Shown: positions 9,505 to 17,513, counted from the stretch's first letter. The stretch is 64,000 bases of DNA from Spirosoma oryzae (GCF_003002825.1 NZ_PVTE01000007.1:186001-250000), one strand, 5' to 3'. The notes: a model not told the origin generated them from the letters alone. Numbers and translations: made by a program.

Positions 9505-10266
9505 TTACATCGCCAGTACAACGAATTCGACGCGCCGGTTCTTTTGTTTGTTGGCTTCGGAATCGTTGGGGGCCACCGGCTGGGTATCGCCAAAGCCGTG
9601 GGCCTGTAACCGGTTTTCAGCGATGCCGTGCCGCATCAGATACGCCCGGATGACGCTGGCTCGGTTTTCGGAAAGGGCCTGGTTGAGTCGTTTGTCGCCC
9701 ACATTATCGGTATGGCCCGCCACCAGAATGATTAGCTGGGGACTGGTTCGCAACGTCTTGACCAGCTTGTCGAGTTGCGGGTATGACTCGGGGCGCAACG
9801 TGTAGGTACTTTGTTCGAAGTAGACGTTGTCGAGCTGAATGGCCTGATTGATCGCCAGATTACGAAATACCGTGTCGGCTTTGGCCGTCTCGCTGGCTTT
9901 CGCTGGAGTCAGTAGTGGCTGCTTCTGGGCTTTCGGGTCGAGTTTGATTACGTACTCGTAGTCGTGGCAGGTATCGCAGGAAACGACCATCAGTTCTTCC
10001 GCGTCGAAATAGCCGGGGGCCTTAGCCAGTACGTTGATCGTGTCGGTCTGCGTCAGGATAAAATCGAACAGGGTGGTGCGGGGGCTGGAATACGTTTTGC
10101 GGGCTTGGATCGCCGTCACCGAAAACTGCGCCGACACTGTAGCCGACGTCCGACTGTCGACTGCCTTGAGGGTAAAGAGCGTTCGCTGTGGCTTTTTGGG
10201 CGCTACTACCTGTCCGTAAACAGGCAGGAGCAGGAAGGATAGTACAAGGACTAATAACAGGCGCAT
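9505..10266 (-). CDS. OmpA-family outer-membrane/peptidoglycan-binding protein
   Basis: The ATG at 10266 gives 253 residues with a signal peptide (MRLLLVLVLSFLLLPVYGQ). An upstream in-frame extension of 47 residues is rejected because it would place the signal peptide internally. Residues about 25-135 form a carboxypeptidase-like/PEGA-like beta domain (FDAEELMVVSCDTCHDYEYVIKL). The C-terminal 115 residues are an OmpA domain with LVAGHTDNVGDKRLNQALSENRA and the ending NRRVEFVVLAM. Such proteins bind diaminopimelate in peptidoglycan and tie it to the outer membrane. There is no OmpA beta-barrel, so it is the soluble or anchored type. Confidence 0.9.
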   Translation of the reverse strand: MRLLLVLVLSFLLLPVYGQVVAPKKPQRTLFTLKAVDSRTSATVSAQFSVTAIQARKTYSSPRTTLFDFILTQTDTINVLAKAPGYFDAEELMVVSCDTCHDYEYVIKLDPKAQKQPLLTPAKASETAKADTVFRNLAINQAIQLDNVYFEQSTYTLRPESYPQLDKLVKTLRTSPQLIILVAGHTDNVGDKRLNQALSENRASVIRAYLMRHGIAENRLQAHGFGDTQPVAPNDSEANKQKNRRVEFVVLAM

Positions 10267-10292
10267 AGCGGAGGATGGGAGAATACGTACGA

Positions 10293-10300
10293 CAAATTTA
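10293..10300 (-). promoter_or_regulatory. Candidate -7 box for the OmpA-like gene
   Basis: On the minus strand the site reads TAAATTTG, a full TAnnTTTG match, 27 bases before the ATG at 10266. No clear TTTG is seen 19-21 bases further upstream. Confidence 0.4.
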
Positions 10301-10454
10301 TCAAATTGAATGCCGGGATCAGGCCCGACAGGCTTGACAAACAGGGGGCTGTAAACAAGGTGCGGGGAGCAGCTTATTTGCACAGTATAGCCGGTTAAGT
10401 AACGCAAACCGGGCTATTCTTTCGACATCGCATGGTTAAAGAGTCTGCCTGCCG

Positions 10455-10462
10455 TACTTTTG
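10455..10462 (+). promoter_or_regulatory. Candidate -7 box for the fucose-type operon
   Basis: TACTTTTG matches TAnnTTTG, 21 bases before the ATG at 10484. The leader would be short. The -33 element is not convincing. Confidence 0.4.
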
Positions 10463-10483
10463 ACCAAAAGCCTGAATGATTAG

Positions 10484-11341
10484 ATGAAACTTTTTCGCTT
10501 CGGTCCTAGCGGCCACGAACGGCCCGGCGTCGTTCTCCCATCCGGTCAGTCGATCGACGTAACCCACTTTGGTGAAGACTACGACGAGTCGTTTTTTACA
10601 ACCGACGGCATTGCCCGGCTGACGCATTGGCTGGAATCACACGCGCAGAACTGCCCCGAGGTAGCGCCCGACGAGCGGTTTGGTCCCTGCGTAAAACGAC
10701 CCTCGAAGATTATTTGCGTCGGGTTGAACTATGCCAAACACGCGGCTGAAACCAATGCGCCTATCCCGGCAGAACCTATCCTGTTCTATAAAGCCACGAC
10801 AGCACTGTGCGGCCCGAACGACGATGTCGTCATTCCAAAACGGTCCGAAAAAACCGACTGGGAAGTCGAACTTGCTATCGTGATCGGGAAGCGGGCCAGC
10901 TACGTCGAGCTTGATCAAGCGATGGACTACATCGCCGGTTACGCGCTGCACAATGACTACAGCGAACGCGCCTGGCAACTGGAACGCGGTGGTCAGTGGG
11001 TGAAAGGCAAGAGCGCCGATACCTTTGCTCCGCTGGGGCCGTACCTGGTCACGACCGACGAAATCACCGAGCCGAACAAGCTGCCCCTCTGGCTGACACT
11101 GAACGGCGAGAAACTCCAGGACTCGAACACCGACGACATGATTTTCGACGTGCCGACACTGGTGAGCTATATCAGTCAGTTCATGACCTTGCTGCCGGGC
11201 GATGTCATCTCGACGGGTACCCCCGCCGGCGTTGGTCTGGGTCTGAAACCCCAGCGCTACCTGAAGCCCGGCGACGTCGTCGAACTGGGCATCGACGGAC
11301 TAGGACAACAAAAACAAACCGCAGTAGCGTATACAGAATAA
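10484..11341 (+). CDS. FAH-family hydrolase, probably 2,4-diketo-3-deoxy-L-fuconate/rhamnonate hydrolase
   Basis: The 285-residue protein has the fumarylacetoacetate-hydrolase fold: IICVGLNYAKHAAE, the metal ligands in DWEVELAIVIG (Glu127 and Glu129), the DYSERAWQLE region and GDVISTGTPAGVGLG near the end. This branch cleaves 2,4-diketo-3-deoxy sugar acids to pyruvate and lactate in the non-phosphorylating L-fucose or L-rhamnose routes. The assignment rests on the neighbours: a fuconolactonase-like amidohydrolase, a FucP-like symporter and a mutarotase follow on the same strand. The dehydrogenase and dehydratase steps are not in the window. A hairpin element separates it from the next gene. 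The generic alternative is another acylpyruvate hydrolase. Confidence 0.85.
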   Translation: MKLFRFGPSGHERPGVVLPSGQSIDVTHFGEDYDESFFTTDGIARLTHWLESHAQNCPEVAPDERFGPCVKRPSKIICVGLNYAKHAAETNAPIPAEPILFYKATTALCGPNDDVVIPKRSEKTDWEVELAIVIGKRASYVELDQAMDYIAGYALHNDYSERAWQLERGGQWVKGKSADTFAPLGPYLVTTDEITEPNKLPLWLTLNGEKLQDSNTDDMIFDVPTLVSYISQFMTLLPGDVISTGTPAGVGLGLKPQRYLKPGDVVELGIDGLGQQKQTAVAYTE

Positions 11342-11343
11342 TA

Positions 11344-11414
11344 GAGTGAATGAATGATTGAGTGATTGAATGTTTTGCGACAGCCTATTCAATCACTCAA
11401 TCAGTCATTCGCTC
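11344..11414. repeat. Hairpin element, GATTGAATG family (copy C)
   Basis: Arms 11344-11371 and 11387-11414 are 28 nt and complementary at 26 positions, with a 15-nt loop. It begins two bases after the stop codon of the FAH-family gene and ends 16 bases before the next start codon, so it is an intra-operon stem. Confidence 0.8.
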
Positions 11415-11430
11415 AATCACTCATTTTCCC

Positions 11431-12255
11431 ATGACCATCGACGCACATCAGCATTTTTGGCAGTACAATCCGGTACGGGATAGCTGGATTACCGACGACA
11501 TGGCGGTGATCCGTCGTGATTTTCTACCCGAAGATCTCGAACCGGTGCTACAGCAGAACGGCATCGATGGGTGCGTGGCCGTGCAGGCCAGTCAGTCGCT
11601 GGAAGAAACCTGGTTTCTGATGCAGCTGGCGCAGGCCTACGACATCGTCAAGGGTGTGGTGGGCTGGGTCGATCTGACGGCTGCTGATCTGCGCGATCAG
11701 CTTACGGATCTGGCGCAGCATTCGGCCCTGAAAGGGTTTCGGCATGTTGCCCAGGCCGAGCCTGACGATTTCCTGACGCGTCCGGCTATCGTCAAGGGCA
11801 TCCGGCAACTGGCTGAATTTGGCTTTACGTACGATATTCTGATTTACCCGAATCAGCTGAAAGCCGCGCTGCACCTGGTGCGGGAAGTACCGGAAGTGAA
11901 CTTTGTCATCGACCACATGGCGAAGCCGTACGTCAAAACGGGTGAGATTACGCGCTGGTCGAATTTCATGACGCAACTGGCCGCGCAGCCCAACGTATCC
12001 TGCAAACTGTCGGGACTGGTGACGGAAGCCGATTGGCAGCACTGGAGCAAGCGCGACTTCTTCCCGTACCTGAATTTCGCCTTCGAAAGCTTCGGCCCCG
12101 ACCGGCTCATGTTTGGCTCCGACTGGCCGGTCTGTCTGGTTGCTGCCAACTACACGCAGGTCAAAACGCTGATCGAAGAATACGTCGATCCCTGGGGCAA
12201 CGACGTCCGCGACAAGGTGTTCGGCACTAACGCCACGACCTTTTACCGGCTGTAG
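11431..12255 (+). CDS. Amidohydrolase family protein, probable L-fuconolactonase
   Basis: The 274-residue TIM-barrel hydrolase (COG3618, amidohydrolase 2) starts MTIDAHQHFWQYNP, giving the metal-binding HxH at once. Later motifs are FVIDHMAKP and the terminal FGSDWPV with the catalytic Asp. Fuconolactonases open L-fucono-1,5-lactone to L-fuconate. The frame extends 69 bases upstream through the hairpin element, but homologues start at this ATG. Placement between a diketo-sugar-acid hydrolase and a FucP-like symporter supports the sugar-lactone role. L-rhamnono-lactonase is the main alternative. Confidence 0.87.
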   Translation: MTIDAHQHFWQYNPVRDSWITDDMAVIRRDFLPEDLEPVLQQNGIDGCVAVQASQSLEETWFLMQLAQAYDIVKGVVGWVDLTAADLRDQLTDLAQHSALKGFRHVAQAEPDDFLTRPAIVKGIRQLAEFGFTYDILIYPNQLKAALHLVREVPEVNFVIDHMAKPYVKTGEITRWSNFMTQLAAQPNVSCKLSGLVTEADWQHWSKRDFFPYLNFAFESFGPDRLMFGSDWPVCLVAANYTQVKTLIEEYVDPWGNDVRDKVFGTNATTFYRL

Positions 12256-12313
12256 ACTCTCCACGTACCGAATACTGTACACTGAAAACCGATTATCGAA
12301 ACCCTACCTCTTT

Positions 12314-13705
12314 ATGGCATTGCCAACACCAACTACCCCCGTTAAGGTAAAGCCCGGCTCGGGGGGGAATTACGGCCTGGCGTTCGGGCTGGTCACCAGC
12401 CTGTTCTTTCTGTGGGGACTGGCCAACAGCCTCAACGGCTCGCTCATCAAGCAGTTTCAGATTGCCCTCGATCTCAACCGGTTTCAGGCCGGTATCGTCG
12501 ACTTCGCCTTTTACCTCGGCTATTTCTTTATGGCCTTGCCGGCGGGTTATGTCATGCGCCGGTTTGGCTACAAGCGCGGGATATTGCTGGGCCTGATCCT
12601 GTACGGCGGGGGGGCGCTTCTGTTCTATCCGGCCGCCGAAGCCCGCGTCTACAGCTTCTTTTTGGTCGCGCTATTTACGATGGCGTGCGGTATCGCCTGT
12701 CTGGAAACGGCGGCTAACCTGTACGTGACCGTGCTGGGCGATCCGGCCAAATCGGAATGGCGTATCAACTTCTCGCAGTCGTTCAACGGCATCAGCATCA
12801 TCATGGGGCCGATAATCGGGGCTCTGTTCATCTTCTCGAAAACCGAATACACGCCGGAGATGATGGCAACCATGGCCCCGGCGCAGGCCGAAGCGATTCG
12901 CGTGCAGGAAGCCCTGTCCGTGCAGGGACCGTACCTGGTTATCGGAACAATCATCGCGCTGGTGACGATTCTGTTCGCCGTGACGAAGATGCCCGAAGTT
13001 GGGGAGGAAGAAGAGGAAAGCAGCAATGTATCGATCGGACGGCTGTTCCGGCACCGGCATCTGGTACTGGGTATCATCGCGCAGTTTGCCAACGTCGGCG
13101 CACAGGCCGTACTGTGGGGCTACTTCGTTGACCTTAAACTCGACTTTTCGCGGGACATTCACTGGGGACCTGCGCTGGGCTTCATGCACCTGATCAACGG
13201 CCTGACGGGTAACGAAGGTGGTCAGCTGTCGGCGACGCAGATTGCTGGCTTCCACGCGTCGTTTGCGCTGGTGTTGCTGATGCTGGGTCGCTTCGTCGGT
13301 ACGTTCCTGATGACCAAAATGCGGCCGAATCTGGTCCTGACGATTTTCTCTGCCGTCGCCGTGGCGCTGGTTGCCATCGCCATTACCGCCGGTGGACTGA
13401 CCGCCGTTATCGCGCTGAGCTTCGTTTATTTCTGTCAGAGCATCATGTTCCCAACCATCTTCGCCCTGGCGACGAAAAGCCTGGGTGCCGAATCGAAACT
13501 GGCTTCATCGCTGGTGATTATGAGCATCGTCGGCGGTGCACTGATGCCGCTGGTCGCTGGTGGCCTGTTCGAGCGGGGCGCGGTCTATGCCCTGATCGTA
13601 CCGCTGGTCTGCTTTGCGTATATCGTGTTCTTCGCGGCCAACGGCTACAAGATTACCTCGACGGATTTGCATACACCCAACACCCCACCTGAACTCGTTC
13701 CCTGA
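12314..13705 (+). CDS. fucP: MFS sugar symporter, FucP-like (L-fucose:H+ type)
   Basis: The 463-residue protein has 12 predicted transmembrane helices and the FucP signatures FFLWGLANSLN, FAFYLGYFFMALPAGYVMRRFGYK and GIACLETAANLYVTVLG. The Glu in CLETAAN corresponds to the key Glu135 of E. coli FucP. The other key acidic residue (Asp46 in LNDIL) appears as Gly42 here (LNGSL), recalled rather than aligned, so coupling or substrate may differ. It imports the sugar for the surrounding cassette. The mutarotase gene starts one base after its stop codon, so the two are almost certainly cotranslated. Confidence 0.87.
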   Translation: MALPTPTTPVKVKPGSGGNYGLAFGLVTSLFFLWGLANSLNGSLIKQFQIALDLNRFQAGIVDFAFYLGYFFMALPAGYVMRRFGYKRGILLGLILYGGGALLFYPAAEARVYSFFLVALFTMACGIACLETAANLYVTVLGDPAKSEWRINFSQSFNGISIIMGPIIGALFIFSKTEYTPEMMATMAPAQAEAIRVQEALSVQGPYLVIGTIIALVTILFAVTKMPEVGEEEEESSNVSIGRLFRHRHLVLGIIAQFANVGAQAVLWGYFVDLKLDFSRDIHWGPALGFMHLINGLTGNEGGQLSATQIAGFHASFALVLLMLGRFVGTFLMTKMRPNLVLTIFSAVAVALVAIAITAGGLTAVIALSFVYFCQSIMFPTIFALATKSLGAESKLASSLVIMSIVGGALMPLVAGGLFERGAVYALIVPLVCFAYIVFFAANGYKITSTDLHTPNTPPELVP

Positions 13706-13706
13706 T

Positions 13707-14042
13707 ATGCGTTATTGCCTTGCGCTCGACTTAAAAGACGACCCTGCCCTGATTGCCGAATACGAACGGCAGCACGAAAAAGCGCGTCCAGAAATTGCCG
13801 ACAGCATTCGCTCGGCCGGTATCAACGACATGCAGATCTTCCGGGCTGGCAACCGCTTGTTCATGATCATCGAAACCGACGACGATTTCTCGTTCGAAAC
13901 CAAAGCGGCCATGGATGCCGCCAACCCAGCGGTGCAGGAGTGGGAAGCGTTCGTCAGCACATTTCAGCAACCGCTGCCCTTCGCCAAACCCGGCGAAAAA
14001 TGGGTGCCGATGAAGCAGATCTTCGCGCTGCAAGAAAGGTAA
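13707..14042 (+). CDS. L-rhamnose/L-fucose mutarotase family protein
   Basis: The 111-residue protein is of the RhaM (YiiL) fold: MRYCLALDLKDDP, YERQHEKARPEIADSIRSAGI, and the C-terminal WVPMKQIFALQ. Members interconvert the alpha and beta anomers of 6-deoxy sugars, so that the form entering from the transporter suits the next enzyme. The start is one base after the fucP-like stop. An in-frame upstream extension overlaps the symporter and is rejected. Downstream are two hairpins that probably end the operon. Confidence 0.9.
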   Translation: MRYCLALDLKDDPALIAEYERQHEKARPEIADSIRSAGINDMQIFRAGNRLFMIIETDDDFSFETKAAMDAANPAVQEWEAFVSTFQQPLPFAKPGEKWVPMKQIFALQER

Positions 14043-14079
14043 ATAGTTATCGTAGTAGAAGAACCTGATTGTTGGTTCT

Positions 14080-14134
14080 CAGGCTCATTAGCAGACTTTC
14101 GCTGATCCGAAAAATCGACTGACTAATGAGCCTG
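14080..14134. terminator. Hairpin after the fucose-type operon
   Basis: CAGGCTCATTAG (14080-14091) and CTAATGAGCCTG (14123-14134) form a perfect 12-bp stem with a 31-nt loop. There is no strong U tract, so it may stabilise the 3' end rather than terminate. Confidence 0.45.
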
Positions 14135-14174
14135 ACTCTGTTTAAGCGGGTTATTGAAAATACAACGGATTATA

Positions 14175-14260
14175 TTTTGTCATGCTGACGCAGGAAGCAT
14201 CTTCGCTAACAACAAAATAGTTTTCCTTCCGAAGCTGCTTCCTGCGTCAGCATGACAAAA
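14175..14260. repeat. Long hairpin, TGTCATGCTGACGCAGGAAGC family
   Basis: Arms 14175-14205 and 14230-14260 are 31 nt each and complementary at 30 positions. Both ends carry TTTTGTCATGCTGACGCAGG or its complement. It sits in a 276-bp gap that otherwise holds only the hairpin at 14080-14134. The ends resemble the shorter TTGTCATCCCGACG stem at 39231. Confidence 0.75.
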
Positions 14261-14318
14261 CATGTTTCGCAACGAATTAAGCTATATATAACAAAGAACT
14301 TGTGCTTGCATAAAAAAT

Positions 14319-14891
14319 ATGGTTCCGTATGTACTAGCCTATTTGTCGATTCTACTTGCTTTTGTCGCCGTCGGGTATACCCTTCAATGGATAGCCAAAC
14401 GACTGGGACATCCAAAATTGGGTAAGAGATTGTTAGTTAGTAGTTATCTACTTTTTGTTTTGTTTACTGCATATATGATTTTCGAAGATCAGCTCTTTTC
14501 CAAGAGCGATGCTGAAGAGTTGTTAACAGAGCAGAATGTTAAACTAAAAGATGATTTCGAACTACTGAAAAATGAATCGATGTCAGCTATCGGAGACTAC
14601 TATCACACGTTTACGCTAAAAATTACAGAAAATGATAGGCGTAAGCTCATTCGTTTGATCATAGACTCGCCGGATTTCAGTCATAAGAAAGATGAAACCT
14701 GGATAGACGATAGCTTGTTTCAAACGCCGAATCGGTATACAGGAAGAAGAATTATCCGTAACTATGCAACAGATCAATTTTTTGTGAGAGAGTTGTTTGA
14801 GCCACAAGGTGATGGATATGCGCCTACGTTTAGAAAAATAAAAATCGATAAGGATAGTAATATACTTGTGTTCGAGGATATTGACGAATAA
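14319..14891 (+). CDS. Hypothetical protein with two N-terminal transmembrane helices
   Basis: I do not recognise this 190-residue protein. Residues about 1-25 (VPYVLAYLSILLAFVAVGY) and 38-57 (LLVSSYLLFVLFTAYMIF) are hydrophobic. The rest is a charged, probably extracytoplasmic or cytosolic domain with KITENDRRKLIRLIIDSPDF and RELFEPQGDGYAPTFRKIKI. The gene is clearly more AT-rich than the fucose-type operon before it and the muramidase gene after it, which suggests separate acquisition. It is flanked by a long hairpin upstream and a 144-bp non-coding gap downstream. Confidence 0.65.
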   Translation: MVPYVLAYLSILLAFVAVGYTLQWIAKRLGHPKLGKRLLVSSYLLFVLFTAYMIFEDQLFSKSDAEELLTEQNVKLKDDFELLKNESMSAIGDYYHTFTLKITENDRRKLIRLIIDSPDFSHKKDETWIDDSLFQTPNRYTGRRIIRNYATDQFFVRELFEPQGDGYAPTFRKIKIDKDSNILVFEDIDE

Positions 14892-15035
14892 CCTATTTTT
14901 GATCTACGTGAATTAATTCATTGGTTTATTAAACTGTGAAGTGTGTTAATAGTCGTTTACTTATATAGCCCGTAGTTTTTTTATTCCTTGCGCCTGCGAA
15001 TGCTCAGATAATTAATCGAGAAGGATATAAATATA

Positions 15036-15380
15036 ATGAATCGACGACCGAATGTGCTTGTGGTTTGTGGGCGGAATAAGAAGCGGAGCCGAACGGCCGA
15101 ACATATCTTTAAAAATGACGACCGCTTCAATATTCGCTCGGCGGGTTTAAGTCCGCAAAGTGATCATAAACTCACCGAGAATGATTTAAACTGGGCAGAT
15201 CTGGCCTTCGTTATGGATGCCGGGCAACGGAACAGAATTCGGGATCAGTTTCGTCAATTGGATTTGCCAGACATCAACGTCTTAAATATTCCTGATGACT
15301 ACGAATTCATGGACGAAGAACTAATCGATTTGCTAACGGATCGTATTACCAGCACGATGAAAGTCGTGTATGATTTGTAG
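15036..15380 (+). CDS. Low-molecular-weight protein tyrosine phosphatase-like protein
   Basis: The 114-residue protein carries the phosphate-binding loop near the N-terminus: VCGRNKKRSRTAE, with Cys11 and Arg17 in CX5R-S spacing, followed by the AEHIF helix. IRSAGLS and LAFVMDAGQRNRI match the low-molecular-weight PTP/arsenate reductase fold. It is shorter than the classical 150-residue enzymes but matches a short bacterial subgroup. The acidic IPDDYEFMD stretch may supply the general acid. A hypothetical gene starts four bases after its stop and overlaps namZ, so the three probably form an operon. The substrate is unknown. Confidence 0.8.
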   Translation: MNRRPNVLVVCGRNKKRSRTAEHIFKNDDRFNIRSAGLSPQSDHKLTENDLNWADLAFVMDAGQRNRIRDQFRQLDLPDINVLNIPDDYEFMDEELIDLLTDRITSTMKVVYDL

Positions 15381-15383
15381 GAA

Positions 15384-15746
15384 ATGGGCACGTTTAGGAC
15401 ACCTCAGGAGAAAAAGCGACTGAGCTATCAGTTCGACCGGCGGGACGATTATATGGAGGGCAATAAAAGTTCGCGCAAGGGTATCCGGTGGCGAAAACGC
15501 TGGGTCAACCAGACGTATCGTCATCATATCAAGCGCATTCTACGGTCGCCAATCGATCAGACCAATACGGATATTGTAGAAAATCAGCTAGCTGAAACGC
15601 GTAGGCCCCTATGGCGAAAGACCCCACATCGACCATTGGGGCTGTACCTATACGAGCGAGGAAAAATAGAGCTTGCAAAAGTTGAAAATCTGACGTTTCG
15701 GGTTCACGACGAAGGCCCTTTGTTCGGGTCAAACCATTATGACTAA
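15384..15746 (+). CDS. Hypothetical basic protein in the phosphatase-muramidase operon
   Basis: I do not recognise this 120-residue protein. It is rich in Arg, Lys and His (RKGIRWRKRWVNQTYRHHIKRILRSP), lacks a signal peptide and transmembrane segments, and ends RVHDEGPLFGSNHYD. It starts four bases after the phosphatase-like gene and its last 8 bases overlap the namZ start (ATGACTAA), so it is probably translationally coupled to both. The basic N-terminal half could bind nucleic acid or membrane phosphates, but nothing in the sequence proves this. Confidence 0.6.
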   Translation: MGTFRTPQEKKRLSYQFDRRDDYMEGNKSSRKGIRWRKRWVNQTYRHHIKRILRSPIDQTNTDIVENQLAETRRPLWRKTPHRPLGLYLYERGKIELAKVENLTFRVHDEGPLFGSNHYD

Positions 15747-16986
15747 ACCAACCTTACTGGCTGCCAGTGTATGCTGGCTTGCTATAACTGCGCTTGTGTT
15801 GACAGCGTACAGCCCTGACAGGCTCAGCAGCTATCGCACGACTAGCTATTTGCCTAATAAGGCGTTACGAACCGGGGCCGATCAGACGGAGCAGTATGTG
15901 CCGTATTTGAAAGGAAAACGGGTGGCGATTATGGCCAATCCGACATCGATCATTGGGAAGAAACACCTGGTCGACAGTCTGCTTAGTCGCGGCATAACCA
16001 TCGTTAAAGTGTTCGGGCCTGAACATGGCTTTCGGGGGAAAGCCAGTGCGGGGGTGGCTGTGAACGACGAGCGGGACAGCACGACGGGTATTCCCATTGT
16101 GTCCCTGTACGGCAAAAAGAACAAGCCTACCCGGCAGGATCTGGCCGACGTCGACGTGCTCATCTACGACCTTCAGGATGTCGGCTGTCGCTTTTACACA
16201 AATATCAACGCCCTTGTCCGGCTGATGGACGCCTGTCAGGAAAGCAACCTGGAACTGCTGATTCTGGACCGGCCCAATCCCAACGGCTACCTGATCGACG
16301 GTCCGATTCTGGACATGCGGTTCAAGTCAGGTATCGGTCAGTTCCCCATTCCCGTCGCGCATGGCCTGACGGTGGGTGAATTTGCTCAGATGGCCAATGG
16401 TGAAGGATGGCTGGCGAATCAGGCGAAGTGCCGACTGAAAATTATCAGCGTGGCCAACTACACGCACGACACGCCGTACACATTGCCCGTTGCGCCCTCG
16501 CCGAACCTGAACACGCAGCAGGGTATCCTGCTCTACCCGTCGACCTGCCTGTTTGAAGGTACGTACCTCAACCACGGACGCGGTACGTATTTCCCCTTTA
16601 CCGTCGTCGGTAGTCCGGAACTGAAAGGAATCTATCCGTTTTCCTACACGCCCACGGGCATAAAAGGCATGGCCGAAACGCCCTTGTTTGCGGATCAGGT
16701 TTGCTACGGCCTCGACCTGCGCACCTACGATGTGAACCGGATGCGTAAAAGCCGGCAACTCAACATAAGCTGGCTGATCGAGCTGTACAATGCGCACCCG
16801 CACAAAGAGAAATTCTTTGACAACAAATTGAGCAAGGAAATGGGTACCATCGAGCGACTGATCGGGACCGATACGTTTCGCAAACAGGTCATGGATGGCG
16901 TGTCGGAGAAGGCCATCCGGGCGAGTTGGGAACCCGGCCTGACGGCCTACCGGACGATGCGGAAAAAATACCTTCTTTACCGGTAA
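15739..16986 (+). CDS. namZ: Exo-beta-N-acetylmuramidase NamZ (DUF1343)
   Basis: The 415-residue protein has an N-terminal hydrophobic signal/anchor (LLAASVCWLAITALVLTAY) and then the DUF1343 core. Conserved blocks seen are GKRVAIMANPTS, VKVFGPEHGFRG (candidate catalytic Glu95), VDVLIYDLQDVGCRFYT, LLILDRPNPNG and FEGTYLNHGRGT. NamZ removes terminal N-acetylmuramic acid from peptidoglycan fragments and works in cell-wall recycling. The Bacteroidota enzyme is periplasmic. It overlaps the preceding hypothetical gene by 8 bases. A long hairpin follows and separates it from the converging rhodanese gene. Confidence 0.92.
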   Translation: MTKPTLLAASVCWLAITALVLTAYSPDRLSSYRTTSYLPNKALRTGADQTEQYVPYLKGKRVAIMANPTSIIGKKHLVDSLLSRGITIVKVFGPEHGFRGKASAGVAVNDERDSTTGIPIVSLYGKKNKPTRQDLADVDVLIYDLQDVGCRFYTNINALVRLMDACQESNLELLILDRPNPNGYLIDGPILDMRFKSGIGQFPIPVAHGLTVGEFAQMANGEGWLANQAKCRLKIISVANYTHDTPYTLPVAPSPNLNTQQGILLYPSTCLFEGTYLNHGRGTYFPFTVVGSPELKGIYPFSYTPTGIKGMAETPLFADQVCYGLDLRTYDVNRMRKSRQLNISWLIELYNAHPHKEKFFDNKLSKEMGTIERLIGTDTFRKQVMDGVSEKAIRASWEPGLTAYRTMRKKYLLYR

Positions 16987-17031
16987 GAGTCAGTCGGCAA
17001 CTACTGGCTAAAATTGGGTACTAGCTTATGA

Positions 17032-17125
17032 CCTGTTAGCTAGTTCAACGTCAGCGAACCCAACTACTACAAACCCGAATGGTATTATCGTAGCTGGGTT
17101 CGCTGACGTTGTAACAGCTAACAGG
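17032..17125. terminator. Long inverted repeat between convergent genes
   Basis: Arms 17032-17067 and 17090-17125 (36 nt each) match in complement with a few mismatches: CCTGTTAGCTAGTTCAACGT and TCAGCGAACCCA against TGGGTTCGCTGACGTTGTAA and CAGCTAACAGG. It lies between namZ and the rhodanese gene and includes the last codons and stop of the latter. A bidirectional terminator is likely. Confidence 0.65.
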
Positions 17126-17513
17126 CACAGGCAATTTTTTGTCCGGTAGCAGCGGCTTGTTTACCCTCCGTCGCGTACCCATCGAACTTCCACCACTCAA
17201 TGCCTCCTATGAGTTCTCTGACGGTAAAGCCGAGCTTCGTCATGTTCAGGGCCCCTTTCGTAGACGCGTTACAGCCAATTCCATCACAGTAGGTAACATA
17301 GACAGCCGATCTGTCTAGATGTTTGGTGGTTTCTTCATTCATCTCCCGGTGCGGAATATTGATAGCTGTGGGAATGCGTTCGGCTTCATAACCAAACGGC
17401 TTTCGAGCATCAAGCGCTATAACATTTTCGCCATTGGTCAGCGCGTCGAACAAGTCCGACGGGTCCATCTCATACGCTAGTTTGTTCTGATAGTGGTTTA
17501 GTTGCTCATGCAT
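17118..17513 (-). CDS. Rhodanese-like domain protein
   Basis: The single-domain rhodanese has 131 residues: VIALDARKPFGYEAERIPTAINIPHREM, then the active loop VTYCDGIGCNAST with candidate catalytic Cys76 (second Cys at 81), and GFTVRELIGGIEWW. Such proteins move sulfane sulfur or act in redox and cyanide chemistry. The two extra cysteines at the C-terminus (KIACAC) are unusual and could be redox-active or bind metal. It diverges from a LysR-type regulator gene, which may control it (inference). The last codons lie within the long inverted repeat. Confidence 0.85.
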   Translation of the reverse strand: MHEQLNHYQNKLAYEMDPSDLFDALTNGENVIALDARKPFGYEAERIPTAINIPHREMNEETTKHLDRSAVYVTYCDGIGCNASTKGALNMTKLGFTVRELIGGIEWWKFDGYATEGKQAAATGQKIACAC

